This document shows, piece by piece, positions 11,502 through 22,462 of a DNA stretch of 64,000 nt. Each line of letters opens with the position of its first letter. The stretch's first letter is position 1. Below the pieces are notes generated by a model, which worked only from the letters and a program-made list of their open reading frames with translations, searched no databases and had not been told where the DNA came from. The DNA lies in contig CM062810.1 in assembly GCA_031772625.1 (NCBI GenBank), positions 457,999,731 to 458,063,730 on the forward strand, given 5' to 3'. The translations under genes and the position numbers were made by a program. Source of the DNA: Pinus tabuliformis. Its lineage: Eukaryota > Streptophyta > Pinopsida > Pinales > Pinaceae.

Positions 11502-11821
11502 TGGACAATAATGATGACACCTATTATGCTAGAACAATGTGCAATATTGCTGGAGCGATAAGTTTTCTTTCGTATCTTCGAAACAAGCTTGATAGAAAAC
11601 ATGGCTTCCATCATTCTTTTATTGATGAGCATATTCGTGTGCTATATGAAATGAAAAAAAATGTAAAATACTTGTTACCTGTGCACCCGAGGGAGTCTCG
11701 GAGGAAAACAAGAAGGAATTGGTTGGAAAGTGTTAAGTACCATGATCATTATCCAATTGATTTGAATTGGTGTTGCTTTCTTCATCGGTTTGGTTGTGTT
11801 TTGGAAGAGGCTATTCCATAG
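11502..11821 (+). CDS. Unrecognised ORF downstream of the helicase relic
   Basis: An open frame of 106 codons from ATG 11502 (starting MDNNDDTYYART) ends with TAG at 11819. The open frame formally continues upstream to 11408, but that part is microsatellite and T-rich. A pyrimidine-rich stretch ending in AG precedes 11500, so 11500 could be a splice acceptor. The predicted protein is soluble and charged, with a basic RESRRKTRRNW segment and a Cys/Trp-rich end (LNWCCFLHRF). I recognise no family. Its position 0.6 kb after a PIF1-type helicase remnant would fit a second frame of the same rolling-circle element or a captured exon, but this is unproved. Composition looks more coding-like than its surroundings. 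Confidence 0.4.
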
Positions 11822-12560
11822 ATGACTTTGATGGAGTGTTTCAAGTTCAATTTTGTAGTGGAATTATTTGATGTAAAGAAAACAAAAATTATATGTTAAT
11901 TTCAATTTTCTTTCTCTAGTTGCAATGTTTGTGAGATTGAATTTTTTTTCTTGTTGTTGTTGTTATGTAGAAAACTGTATATCTCTAATCTTCAAATGTC
12001 TTATCATGTTGTTCATCTTTAAATCCATTGTGTGCAATTTAGATGTGTTTTTTCCTTTCCTGTTCCGACTTTGTGTTCTCTTAAAATACATATTACTCAA
12101 TCCTTTTCATTTATGTTCTTTTGCTCCAATGGTGGTGTTACTATTTTTTTTTTTCTCTTGCATTTGTAATTGTTTTGGTTTTTTGTATTGGTCCCTTTTC
12201 TTTGTTAAGGCCTATCATAAATGAAAATATTATTGACGTTTATAATATTATTGTTGGGCCTTCATGTTCTTTCCGTTTATATCAATATTCCTGAGATTTA
12301 TATTATTAAGATATATTCATGTATTGATATTAATGTATTTATGCTTTAAAACGTATTTATTGTTTATAATGTAGTGATATAAATGTGTTATTATTAATGT
12401 GTTGATGATTTATCATGGTTTAATGGTTTATAGCGTATCATTATTAATATATTCATATTAATGTTTTGTATTGACATCTTAATGGTTTAAAATGTGGTTC
12501 TTATACTGATTTTGGTTTATGTTTATTATTATTGTTTTGTATTATTGCATTATTTTCGTT
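11822..12560. other. T-rich intergenic DNA
   Basis: No gene seen. T-rich tracts grade into the TTTATAATATTAAT satellite family after about 12.3 kb. The 99-codon ORF at 11925-12224 is a low-complexity Phe/Cys/Leu translation. Confidence 0.5.
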
Positions 12561-15500
12561 TATAATATTGATTGCATGGATTTAGGACTTAGGGGGTTTA
12601 AAATATTTAATATGACATATATTCTCTTATTCTCAAAACTAACCATTGTGAACCTTGTCAAATGTTTCATTATAATGAAGATTGTCTTCACATGAGAACC
12701 ATAATCAACCATGGTCGAATGTCGCATTGTAATAAATATTGTCTCAATATGAAAACTAGCGATGCCTAAGCATGGTCATTGATGTCTATTTTTTGATTCA
12801 TAATACTTATCTTAGGGTTTAAACAACCTCGGTTTATAATATTAATTCATAGCCTTTATTAATCCCTTCCGTTTTTAATATTGATCACTTGAAGTTTTTG
12901 ATCCCTTAGCTTTATAATTTTTTTCTCTTGGGTTTACTAATTCCTTGGCTTTACAATATTAAACGCTTAGGTTTATTTGTTCTTTAAGTTTATAATATTA
13001 ATAATTCCTCTCGTTTATCATTTTATCCCTTGGGTTTATTAATCCCTTGAATTTAAAATATTAATTGCTAGGTTTTATTAATTGTTTGGGTTTTTAATAT
13101 TAGTTTGTTTGGTTTATTAATCATTTGTGTTTATGATATTAATGCCTTGTGTTTATAATATCAATAACGCATTGGGTTTATTCATCCCTTGTATTTATAA
13201 TATTAATAATCCCTTGGATTTATAATATTAATAATCCCTTGGGTTTATTAAACCCAAATATTAAGGGTTTAATCATTTAGGTTTATAATTTTTATCCTTT
13301 AGTTTATTTATTATTTGGGTTTATACTACTAGTAATCTCTAAGGTTTATTGATCTCTTGGGTTTATACTACTAGTAATCTCTAAGGTTTATTGATCTCTT
13401 GGGTTTATAATATTAATAATCATGCGGGTTTATCAGTCCTTTGTGTTTAGAATATTAATTCCTAAGCTTTATTAATATCTTGTGTTTTTAATATTGATCC
13501 CTTGGGCTTCTTGATCCCTTATGTTTTTAATATTTATCCCTTGGGTTCACTAATTCCTTGGGTTTATAATATTAATAATCCCTTGAGTTTAAAATATTAA
13601 TTCTAAGGGTTTATTAATCTCTTCAGTTTTTTATATTAGTTTGTTGGGTTTATTGATTCCTCGGGTTTATTAATCTCTTGGATTTATTAATCCTTTGTAT
13701 TTATAATAGTAATATATTGGCTTTATTATTTCCCTTGGGTTTACTATTTCCATGGGCTTATATTATTAAGCACTCAGGTTTATTTGTTCTTTAAGTTTAT
13801 AATATTAATAACTCCTTGGGTTTAGCATTTAATCCCTTGGGTTTATTAATCCCTAATATTAAGGGTTCAATAGTATTCCTAAGGTTTAATATTAACCCCT
13901 TAGGTTTACAATATTTATCCCTTTGGTTTATTAACCTCTCGTTAACAATCCCTAGGTTTTATTCATCCCTTGGGTTTATAATATTCATAGTCATGTGGGT
14001 TTATCAATCCTTTGGGTTTAAAATATTAATTTCTAGGCTTTATTAATCCCTTATGTTTTTAATATTGATCCCTTGCGTTTTTTGATCCCTTGGGTTTCTA
14101 TTATTTTTCCTTTGGGTTTATAATATTAAATTCTTGGGTTTTTTCGTTCTTTAAGTTTATAATATTAATAATTCCTTTGATTTATCATTTAATCCCCTAG
14201 GTTTTTGAATCTCCCGAATTTAAAATATTAATTCCTAAGGTTTATTAATCATTTGGGTTTTTAATATTAGTTTGTTCACTTTATTGATTCCTTGGGTTTA
14301 TTGATTGCTTGGGTTTATTAATCATTTGTTTTTATAATATTAATGCCTTAGGTTTGTAATATATATAATGTCTTGGGTTTATTGATCTCTTTTATTTATA
14401 ATATTAATAATCGCTTGGTTTTATAAAACCCCAATATTAACGGTTAACTATTAGTCCAACTATTTATGATTATCTCAATATCACAATAGATTAATCAAAT
14501 ATGGAGATTAGTCATGGTCAACCATGGTCTACAAGGCTTATTTTGGGGTTTATAATATTCATGTTAGGGTTTATACACCTTGGCTTCAGAATTTTTATCC
14601 CTTAGGTTTATTATTCCATTGAGTTTATAATATCAATACCTCGGGTTTATTGATCTAAGCATTCATATTCCGAGGGTTTATTATTATTCAACAATGGTCA
14701 TCCATAATCAACCATGTTCCAACATCGAATTGTGAAAAGGATTGTCTCAATATGAAAATCAACTCTGCTCAACCATGTTTATTTTAGTATTTTAATATTT
14801 ATCTTAGGGTTTTTATAGCTTCACTTTATAATATTAGTCTCTTGGGTTTAATATTATTCCCTTGGACTCATAATCCCTTGAGTTTTTATTATTAATCCCT
14901 TGGGTTTATTATGCGTTTGGGTTTATAATATCAATATCTTGGGTTTATTACTCCCTTGGGTTTATAATATCAATCATGGTCAACCATTGTCAATCGTAGC
15001 CAACCATTGTTGAATGTCGCATTGTCTCACCATGAAAATAAACCATGTTTATTTTAGTGCTTGTAATATTTATATTAGGGTTTACCAATTTTGGGTTTAT
15101 AATATTAGTTCCTTGGGTTTAATATTATTCACTTGGGTTCATAATCCCTTGGGGTTTTAGTATTAATCCCTTGGGTTTATTTTTCCATTGGGTTTATTAT
15201 TAAACTTGGGTTTATAATATCAATCATGGTCAACCATGGTCAATCATGGTCAGATCTCGCATTGTGACAAAAATTATCAACATATAAATAACATGGACAA
15301 TCATGGTCAGCCATGGTTAGCTATGGTTGATGATGGTAAATCATGGTCAAACATGTTTGAACGTCGTGTTGTGAAAAAGATTGTCTCGATATGAAAATCA
15401 AGCATGATCAACAATGGTCAAACGTCGCATTGTGACAAAGATTGTCTCAATATGAAAATTAACCATGGTCAACCATGGTCCAACATGGCATTGTGATAAG

Positions 15501-16812
15501 GATTGTCTTAATATGAAAATCAACCATGGTCAATCATGTTTACTTTAGGGTTTATAATATTTATCTTAGGGTTTATATATGTTGGGTTTATAATATTAGT
15601 CCCTTTGGTTTATTATTATTCCCTTGGGTTTATAATCCTTGGGGTTTTAGTACTAATCCCTTGGGTTTATAATCCCTTGGGGTTTTAGTATTAATGCCTT
15701 GGGTTTATAATATCAATTCACTGGGTTTATAATATTCATCATGGTCAATCCTTGCCAACTGTGTTCAACCATGGTCAAACCATATGGATATGGAAATCAA
15801 CCATGGTCAACCATGGTCCAATGTTGCATTCTAATACAGATTGTCTAGATATAAAAATCAATCATGGTCAACCATGGTTAACCATGGTCCAACATTGCAT
15901 TGTGATAAGGATTGTCTCTATATGGAAATCAACCATGGTCAACCATGTTTATTTTAGGCTTTATAATATTCATGTTAAGGTTTATGTACCTTGGGTTTAT
16001 AATTTTGATCCCTTAGTTTTATTATTCCCTTAGATTTATAATATCAATCCCTTGGGTTTATTGATGTAAGGGTTCATATTCCTAGGGTTTAATATTATTC
16101 AACAATGGTCAACCATTGTCAACCATGGTCAATCATGGGGCATTAATATTAATCCCTTGGGTTTATTTTTCCCTTGGGTTCATAATCTCAATCCCTTGGG
16201 TTTATAATATCAATCATGGTTAGCTAGGGTCATACATAACCAACCATGGTCAACAATCATTCGATGTGGCACTGTGGCAAAAATTGTCTCCATATAAAAA
16301 TCATGGACAATGATGAACAATCATGGTCAACCATGGTTTACTATGGTTAACCATGTTTTATAGAATCAAACATGGTCAATTGTGGTAAAGCATGGCCGAA
16401 CTTCGCATTTTGACAAAGTTTGTCTCGATATGAAAATCAACCATGGTTGAATGTCACATTGTGACAAAGATTGTCTCAATATGAAAATGAACCATGGTCA
16501 ACCATGGTCCAACATGGCATTATGATAAGGATTGTATCAATATGAAAGTGAACCATAGTCAACCATGTTTATTTTAGTGTTTATAATATTTATCTCAAGG
16601 TTTATATATGTTGGGTTTACAATATTAGTACCTTGGGTTTATTCTTATTCCCTTGGGGTTTTAGTATTAATCCCAATGATTTGTTATTCCTTTAGGTCAA
16701 ACATGGTGAATCATAGCCATCCATTGTCAACCATGCTCAAATGTCACTTAGCGACAAAGATTCTCTAAATATGAAAATCAACCATGGTCCAATGTCACAT
16801 TGTGACAAAGAA
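12561..16812. repeat. Satellite array A: telomere-like ~22-bp family (T) mixed with CCATGG family (M)
   Basis: Most of the region is a degenerate ~22-bp unit, core CCCTTGGGTTTATAATATTAAT, with many telo-box-like variants (TTAGGGTTTAT). Blocks of a second family interrupt it, with core AACCATGGTCAACCATGGTC next to CATTGTGACAAAGATTGTCT and CAATATGAAAATCAACC. M blocks are seen near 12.68-12.79, 14.44-14.53, 14.69-14.79, 14.97-15.05, 15.22-15.55, 15.74-15.96, 16.09-16.57 and 16.69-16.81 kb. M blocks often end in CCATGTTTATTTTAG and pass directly into T units (14.78, 15.04, 15.54, 15.94, 16.56 kb), so the two families alternate as one composite. ORFs such as those at 13816 and 15752 are by-products. 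Confidence 0.92.
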
Positions 16813-17740
16813 TTAATTATTATTATTAATTATTATCATTATTAATTATTATTATGTAAAAATGAATTAATTATTATTATTTTTATATAATTAATCAATA
16901 TTAATATTACTATTATTTAATAATATTTAATTAAAAAACATTATTAGTATTTAAAAATAAATAATTAATTAACTATTATTTAGTAATTATTATTAGTAAA
17001 TTATTATCATTATTATTTATTATATATTTAGCAATGGTTTGTGTCATAGATAAAAATGAAGCCTTATGCACACATTTACTAAAATAATTTTTGTTATTAT
17101 TAAATAATTATTATTACTAAGATTATTATTGTTAATTAATAATATTAATATTATTATCGTTTAATATTATTATTAAATATTTAAATTATATTAAATAATT
17201 TAAAATTAAATAATATTAAATAAAATACTATACACTAACTTAATATTATTTTAATATATAATATAATATTATTATAATAATCATAAATATATAAATATAC
17301 ACCAATATGGTCGTTAATATTTATATCATTATTAATAATCATAAATAGTTGGTCTTTAGAAAAATACAAATAACAATTATTAATGTGGTTGGATATCAAC
17401 CACATTGGTAAATGTGGTTGTGCTAGTAGTTAATTTTGTAACAAAAACTCATATTATGTTGCATCTTAGTGTATGAATTTGTTGGGTTATTCGTGTGATG
17501 AATTTCATAAATGCTTATTAATTATTATATTAAAATTGTAGTTCAAATTTTGTTTTAAATTTATAAAATTGTAAAATATTTTTAATTTAAAAATTATTAT
17601 CAATAATAATGATTTTTACTAATTAAGTTAATATACTTCCCCTATTGGAATTGACATCTTTAATCATTTTCTTAATTAATTATTCCAATCATATAGTTTA
17701 GAATGAAACATGTTGGCATATTCTCGTAGTCGCACCTCTA
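16813..17740. repeat. AT-rich flank of array A (ATT/TAA-rich)
   Basis: Starts abruptly where the last M unit ends. It consists mainly of ATTATT and TTAATTAAT words. The 17290-17480 part resembles 36390-36760, which flanks array B in the same relative position. No gene. Confidence 0.7.
17382..17406. repeat. Perfect 10-bp hairpin
   Basis: AATGTGGTTG, five-base loop GATAT, then CAACCACATT. A related dyad is present in the array-B flank around 36460-36510 and 36727-36750. Confidence 0.75.
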
Positions 17741-17876
17741 AAGCAATTAAACCCCTCTTAAAGTATTTGTTTTCAAAGCATGATTAGAACGTAATTGTAA
17801 ATGACAACTTGCTTGCTTATCTAAATAAAGCGATTCAACCCCTCTTAAAATATTTGTTTACAAAGCATGATTAGAA
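17741..17876. repeat. Two ~49-bp direct repeats 86 bp apart
   Basis: Both contain ACCCCTCTTAAA(G/A)TATTTGTTT and CAAAGCATGATTAGAA. Confidence 0.85.
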
Positions 17877-17957
17877 ATTTGCTGTTCCATTTGTTCATTG
17901 CCAACTATAAATATTATGAAGACTAACGAGAAGTGGAAGAACAGGATATGGGCACCT

Positions 17958-18115
17958 AGATGCAACTATAAAAACAATTCATAGATTCATCTAGTGGAAG
18001 GACATAGATAGGTGGATCCAACTGGAACAACAATGCAAAGATTCATTTAGTGGAAGGACACAAGCATGTGGATAGAACTAGAACAAGAATGCAACCATTC
18101 TTTTAGTGGAAGGGT
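17958..18115. repeat. 56-bp tandem repeat, about three copies
   Basis: ATTCATCTAGTGGAAGGACA at 17985 recurs at 18041 and, diverged, at 18097, a constant spacing of 56 bp. Confidence 0.88.
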
Positions 18116-18127
18116 TAGAGAAATGCT

Positions 18128-18481
18128 TTACTCTACAATGTTCTTGAAACCAAATGCTTTGCTATAACGTGTCATGGTTTCGTTGAATTTTGTAAATGTG
18201 TCAATTTTACACCTTAAATATGTTTGTAACACTGCCAATGTTATAGGAATGTCAAGTTTACATTGTAACCTAAGTTTTAATTTCGATGGGTTTATTTGTT
18301 TGGCAGTTTTTCGTAGATGGAACGAATGAGAGATGTTGGATGGTCGGGAGAGCCCAAAACTACCATTGCATTGTTTTGTAGGTTCTGGTTGATCAAACTG
18401 ATGGGAGATGTTGGATTGTTGACATAGAATAAAAAAACCATTCTCAAAATCGGCCATAGCATCAAGATTTCTAGGGATCAT
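18128..18481 (-). CDS. Unrecognised 117-codon ORF
   Basis: A single open minus-strand frame starts MIPRNLDAMADFENGFFILC and ends at TAG/TAA-rich DNA just before the 56-bp repeats. The protein has two related SNISH segments (QQSNISHQFDQPEP and RPSNISHSFHLRK), is basic towards the C-terminus, and shows no signal peptide or membrane segment. I do not recognise it. It is longer than expected by chance in DNA of about 35% GC, and its codons are not low complexity, so it may be an exon remnant or part of an unknown repeat. No splice sites or neighbours support a gene model. Confidence 0.3.
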   Translation of the reverse strand: MIPRNLDAMADFENGFFILCQQSNISHQFDQPEPTKQCNGSFGLSRPSNISHSFHLRKTAKQINPSKLKLRLQCKLDIPITLAVLQTYLRCKIDTFTKFNETMTRYSKAFGFKNIVE

Positions 18482-20930
18482 GTTAATGTTCTATTTTGCA
18501 TCACCTACTCACAATGAAGGGGTTGGTTATTTTCTATGAGAGGAGCATGTGTTTTATCATTTAGGTTAAAATGTTTTAATGCTAATTGTTTTATTTCACA
18601 TGGTAACATATTCAAAAGGAGATAATCCCATCTATAGTTGGTGGAGCCCCAATGGTAGGATTAGTTCAGAACAATAAAAATTTTATGGTAAGTTTTTGGA
18701 TCTGGTTAAGCAATGGAGTAATTTTTAATTATTTCAACTTTTGATAAAAATATTGGTTTAATTTCTAATAAGTTTACAGTTGAAAGCAGAAGGGAACAAC
18801 ACAAGCTGAAGAAATCTAAATTGATTTGATCTTCTCATCTTAACAGCTACAAAATATATTCTAATAAAAATTGAATTTTTCCACTAAGTTATTTATCTCC
18901 ATAGTACCTACAAGATGGCCTGATTTGGATGGGATGTATTTTTTTTTTTTCCTATTTTGAAGTTGATACAGGCTTTTAGGTATTGGATTTTAGTTGGCTA
19001 GTCCAATGACTTTGAATGGATATCAATACTCCCTTCTGAGTAAGGAAACCAATTTCTACATAAATCATAAGTTTTTTTATTGAAACGCGAACTATATCAG
19101 ATTTTTAATAAATAAATATTATTATTTTATAAATATAATAACATATACATTATCATATTATCCACACTTCCCAAAATGAAATTTCTTACTTTCATGTGAT
19201 TCTTGATTGACACTTCTTTCAAATGAGCTACACTGCTAAAATTATTATGATATTGTTTTATATTTTTTTTAATTTTACACCCAATCATTTTTTTGACATA
19301 TAACCTTAAAACCCACTTATTTCATAAATGTGTTTGAATTATAATGGTGAAAAGAATCTGAAGATTTCAATAAACCCCATTAGAACAATTGTGATCAATT
19401 ATTCACATACTTACCTTGTTGCTATTCAATGACGTGATGGTTTTAATACATTTTTATAATGCTTTATATTTGATATTTCTAATGGTTTGATAGATTATTT
19501 AAATAACATGAACTTTGTTAGACATACTGAAAAATTACAGCTAGTTTTTTACCATTAAGAAATGAAAATGACATTCTTTTGGGTAATTTATATTTTAGGT
19601 TTTTGTATTTTTTGGAATAAGGAAATGATGATGTATAATGTTCATAATTTTTAATAGAGATGGTGTGTAATGTTAATAATTCTTGCTTTGATATTTCTTT
19701 GAAATTTTATTAGAGGTTTAATGGAAGATTATGTAAGAAAATTCATTGTACTACGCAGCACTGATACAATAATCCTACAACAAAAGGAATTGAAAATACA
19801 AATCCTCAATTTCAATTCGGAAATAGTTGAAGTTATAGAAACAACAAAGATTCAAGCACAGTGGAAGCTGTACAATTTAGATAAAACTTAAAAGATAGTT
19901 TATGTTTTATACAAGTAGTGTCTTCCAGGTTTGTAATTTGTAAGGGAATATTGTGTTTATAGTCCAAGAAATATAGAAACATGTAAACATTGATGTTAAG
20001 TTTGAGATGAAAATTTTATATTTTTTTTTCTTTTTATGTTTCATGTGTTTTGTATCCTGTTTATGGATGTTTCATCTTATCAATGTCATAAGTAATGATT
20101 TATGAAGGTGTCCAGGTTGGGATTTTGAAAATAGATTCATTCATCTAATTTGAACCATTTTATTTTATTAATGGTAGTGAATATTTTATTTACTTTTCAA
20201 ATGGTATCTAATATTTTATTTACTTTTTAAATTTGTTTCTTTTAATAATTACTAAGATTATAATGTTTGATAATTTTTGATAAATTGAATATTCTGTATC
20301 ATATATTTTTATTATATTTGTTTATAAGTGTAAAAGAAATTTGTGAATTAAAATCTATAAATTTCAAAAAAATAAAAAATTGGTATGTTCTATACTCTTA
20401 TTACTTAGTATTTATGAAAAAAATATGTTTATATAATTAGTGTTGGATTGTAAATTAATAAATAAATTATGTTTATTTGAAAATATCTCAATTTTAATTC
20501 ATGTAAAAAAAATTATGAATTTAAATTTTGAACAAGGTTTCTATCCATCCATACATAATAATACTAAATATTACTAGATAAATGTTTTAAACATATCCTT
20601 GAACTATTTTTATAAATTATATTGTAATTTTTCTTATTTTAAATAATTACTACTTGTAATTATAATTATTTTACATAATCCACATTCTCATTATGTAATA
20701 GCCCAAACAGTAAAATAATTTTGGATGATATGGAAATGCAGTAATTTCTATAACAATGGGAGGGAATAGTATAGTGTTCTTTTAAAAACGGGTATAAATG
20801 TAAACGCCCCAATAATAAAACTATCATTTTATTTCCATGTAGCCTTAAAAATTTTGTTTCTAATCTTATTCAATTTTAGTATTGGACTTTACATTGAGGT
20901 TTTAATATTAAGGTTTAGGTTTTTAATAGA
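18482..20930. other. AT-rich DNA with one short ORF, otherwise nothing seen
   Basis: No recognised domain. Poly-T and TTTAAT tracts dominate. The only frame with a coding look is at 19721-19891. Confidence 0.5.
19721..19891 (+). CDS. Small hypothetical ORF (56 codons)
   Basis: ATG at 19721 to TAA at 19889-19891. The product starts MEDYVRKFIVLRSTD and continues with Gln/Lys/Ile-rich sequence (ILQQKELKIQILNF, VIETTKIQAQWKLYN) suggesting an amphipathic helix or coiled coil. It is less T-rich than its surroundings, and an AG acceptor could precede it, so it could be a terminal exon. There is no recognised family and no neighbour that supports it. Confidence 0.22.
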   Translation: MEDYVRKFIVLRSTDTIILQQKELKIQILNFNSEIVEVIETTKIQAQWKLYNLDKT

Positions 20931-21074
20931 TTCTCATTGATATTATTATTATTAATATTAATATTAATATTAATATTAATTATTATATAACATTGATATT
21001 AATTATTCAAAATCTTAATATTAATAATTAAAAATATTAATATTAATAATAATAATAGTAATAACAAACTAATA

Positions 21075-21250
21075 TACCATTATGGGGTGTACTTTTAATT
21101 CACTTCCTGATGTGAAGGTTACTCATTCAAAACTTTATAGGATGTGAAGGGGTGGTGTGGTCATGTCCCTGTTGTGGTCTGCTAGTGATTTTGAGAGCTT
21201 TAATGCAGTTTCAAGTGACAAATCAAGCCTCGAGCCACTTAAGACAACTT
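21075..21250. other. Non-AT-rich island, possible short inserted repeat
   Basis: About 175 bp of mixed composition (GGATGTGAAGGGGTGGTGTGG near 21140) enclosed by ATT repeats. No ORF and no tRNA fold was seen. An old SINE or MITE is possible. Confidence 0.3.
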
Positions 21251-22374
21251 AACAATCACAAAAAATAATAACAACAATAACATTGTAATTAATATTAAAA
21301 CGAATAATATTAATAACATCATTAATACAATATGTAATATTTTAATATTAAATGTTGTTATTAATAATATTAATATCAATATTACCTATAACATTAATAT
21401 TAATTTATCAAAATATTAATAACATTTAAATTACAATATTACATTTAACAATATTTTATTATTATTATTATTGACATTACCCTTATTATAATAAATCATA
21501 TTAACATTAATATTGATAAATAATATTAACAACATTTAGTATTAATAATAATATTAGCAATAACATTTGGATTAATTTGAAAATAAAAGTATTAATAACA
21601 TTATTGATGCAATATGAACTATATTTAGAAAAATAATATGTGTAATATTATTAATGATAATAAATTTTTGAAGTTGTTAATCTAGTAACATTAATATTAT
21701 TAATAATATTCAAAATACAATACTAAATTTAACAACATTTAATTAATAATATTAATAACATTAATATTATTAATCTAAATAATATTAACATTAATATTAA
21801 TAAATAATATTAACAACATTTAGCATTAAGAATAATATTTGTAAATTTTAATTTATTAATATTATTAATAATAATATCAAGAAATAAATTTTAATATTAA
21901 TGTCAATAACATTAATAACATTTTAATATTAAGTTTTAATATTAATATTATTAATATTAATATCAATTAATATCAATACAAATATTAATATAAGTTTTAT
22001 TATTATTAATATTTATAAATATTAATTTTAATGTTAATTATTAATATTAATAAAATAGTCATGATTATTAAAAAAAGTATTAATAACATCATTGATACGA
22101 TACAATGTGAATTGTGTTTAGAAAATTAATATTAATAATATAAATAATCATAATAAATTTGTAAATTGTTAACATAATATCATTAATATTATTAATAACA
22201 TTTAAGTTACAATATTCAATTCAACAACATTTAATTGATAATATTATGATTATTAATGGCATTAGCATTATTACTATAAATAATATTAACATTTAATATT
22301 GACAATAATATTAATACATTTTAATTTATTGTTATTATTTTTAATTTATTAATATTAATGTTAATTGATGTTCA

Positions 22375-22462
22375 TGAGGCCTTGGTTAAACTGTAAAGAG
22401 TGCACTACTAAGGCACTTCATGCCATAGATCATCGGTTCCGATCCCCTTATGAGTGGTGGCT
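22375..22462 (+). other. tRNA-like sequence (tRNA-Ser-like pseudogene or SINE head)
   Basis: Contains GGTTAAACTGTAAAG in the place of an A-box/D-arm, AGTGC and GCACT as a 5-bp stem around ACTACTAAG like an anticodon arm, and CGGTTCCGATCCCC resembling a B-box/T-arm. The pseudo-anticodon loop CTACTAA resembles the serine GCT loop CTGCTAA. Acceptor pairing is poor, so a functional tRNA is unlikely. The island sits alone in AT-rich DNA. Confidence 0.35.

Noticed and set aside
12561-16812. True telomere or chromosome end
   Set aside because: Only degenerate AGGGTTTA-like words, no perfect TTTAGGG run, and ordinary repeats on both sides.
16813-17340. Replication origin or matrix-attachment region in the ATT-rich tract
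   Set aside because: AT-richness alone is not evidence in this genome; no other support.
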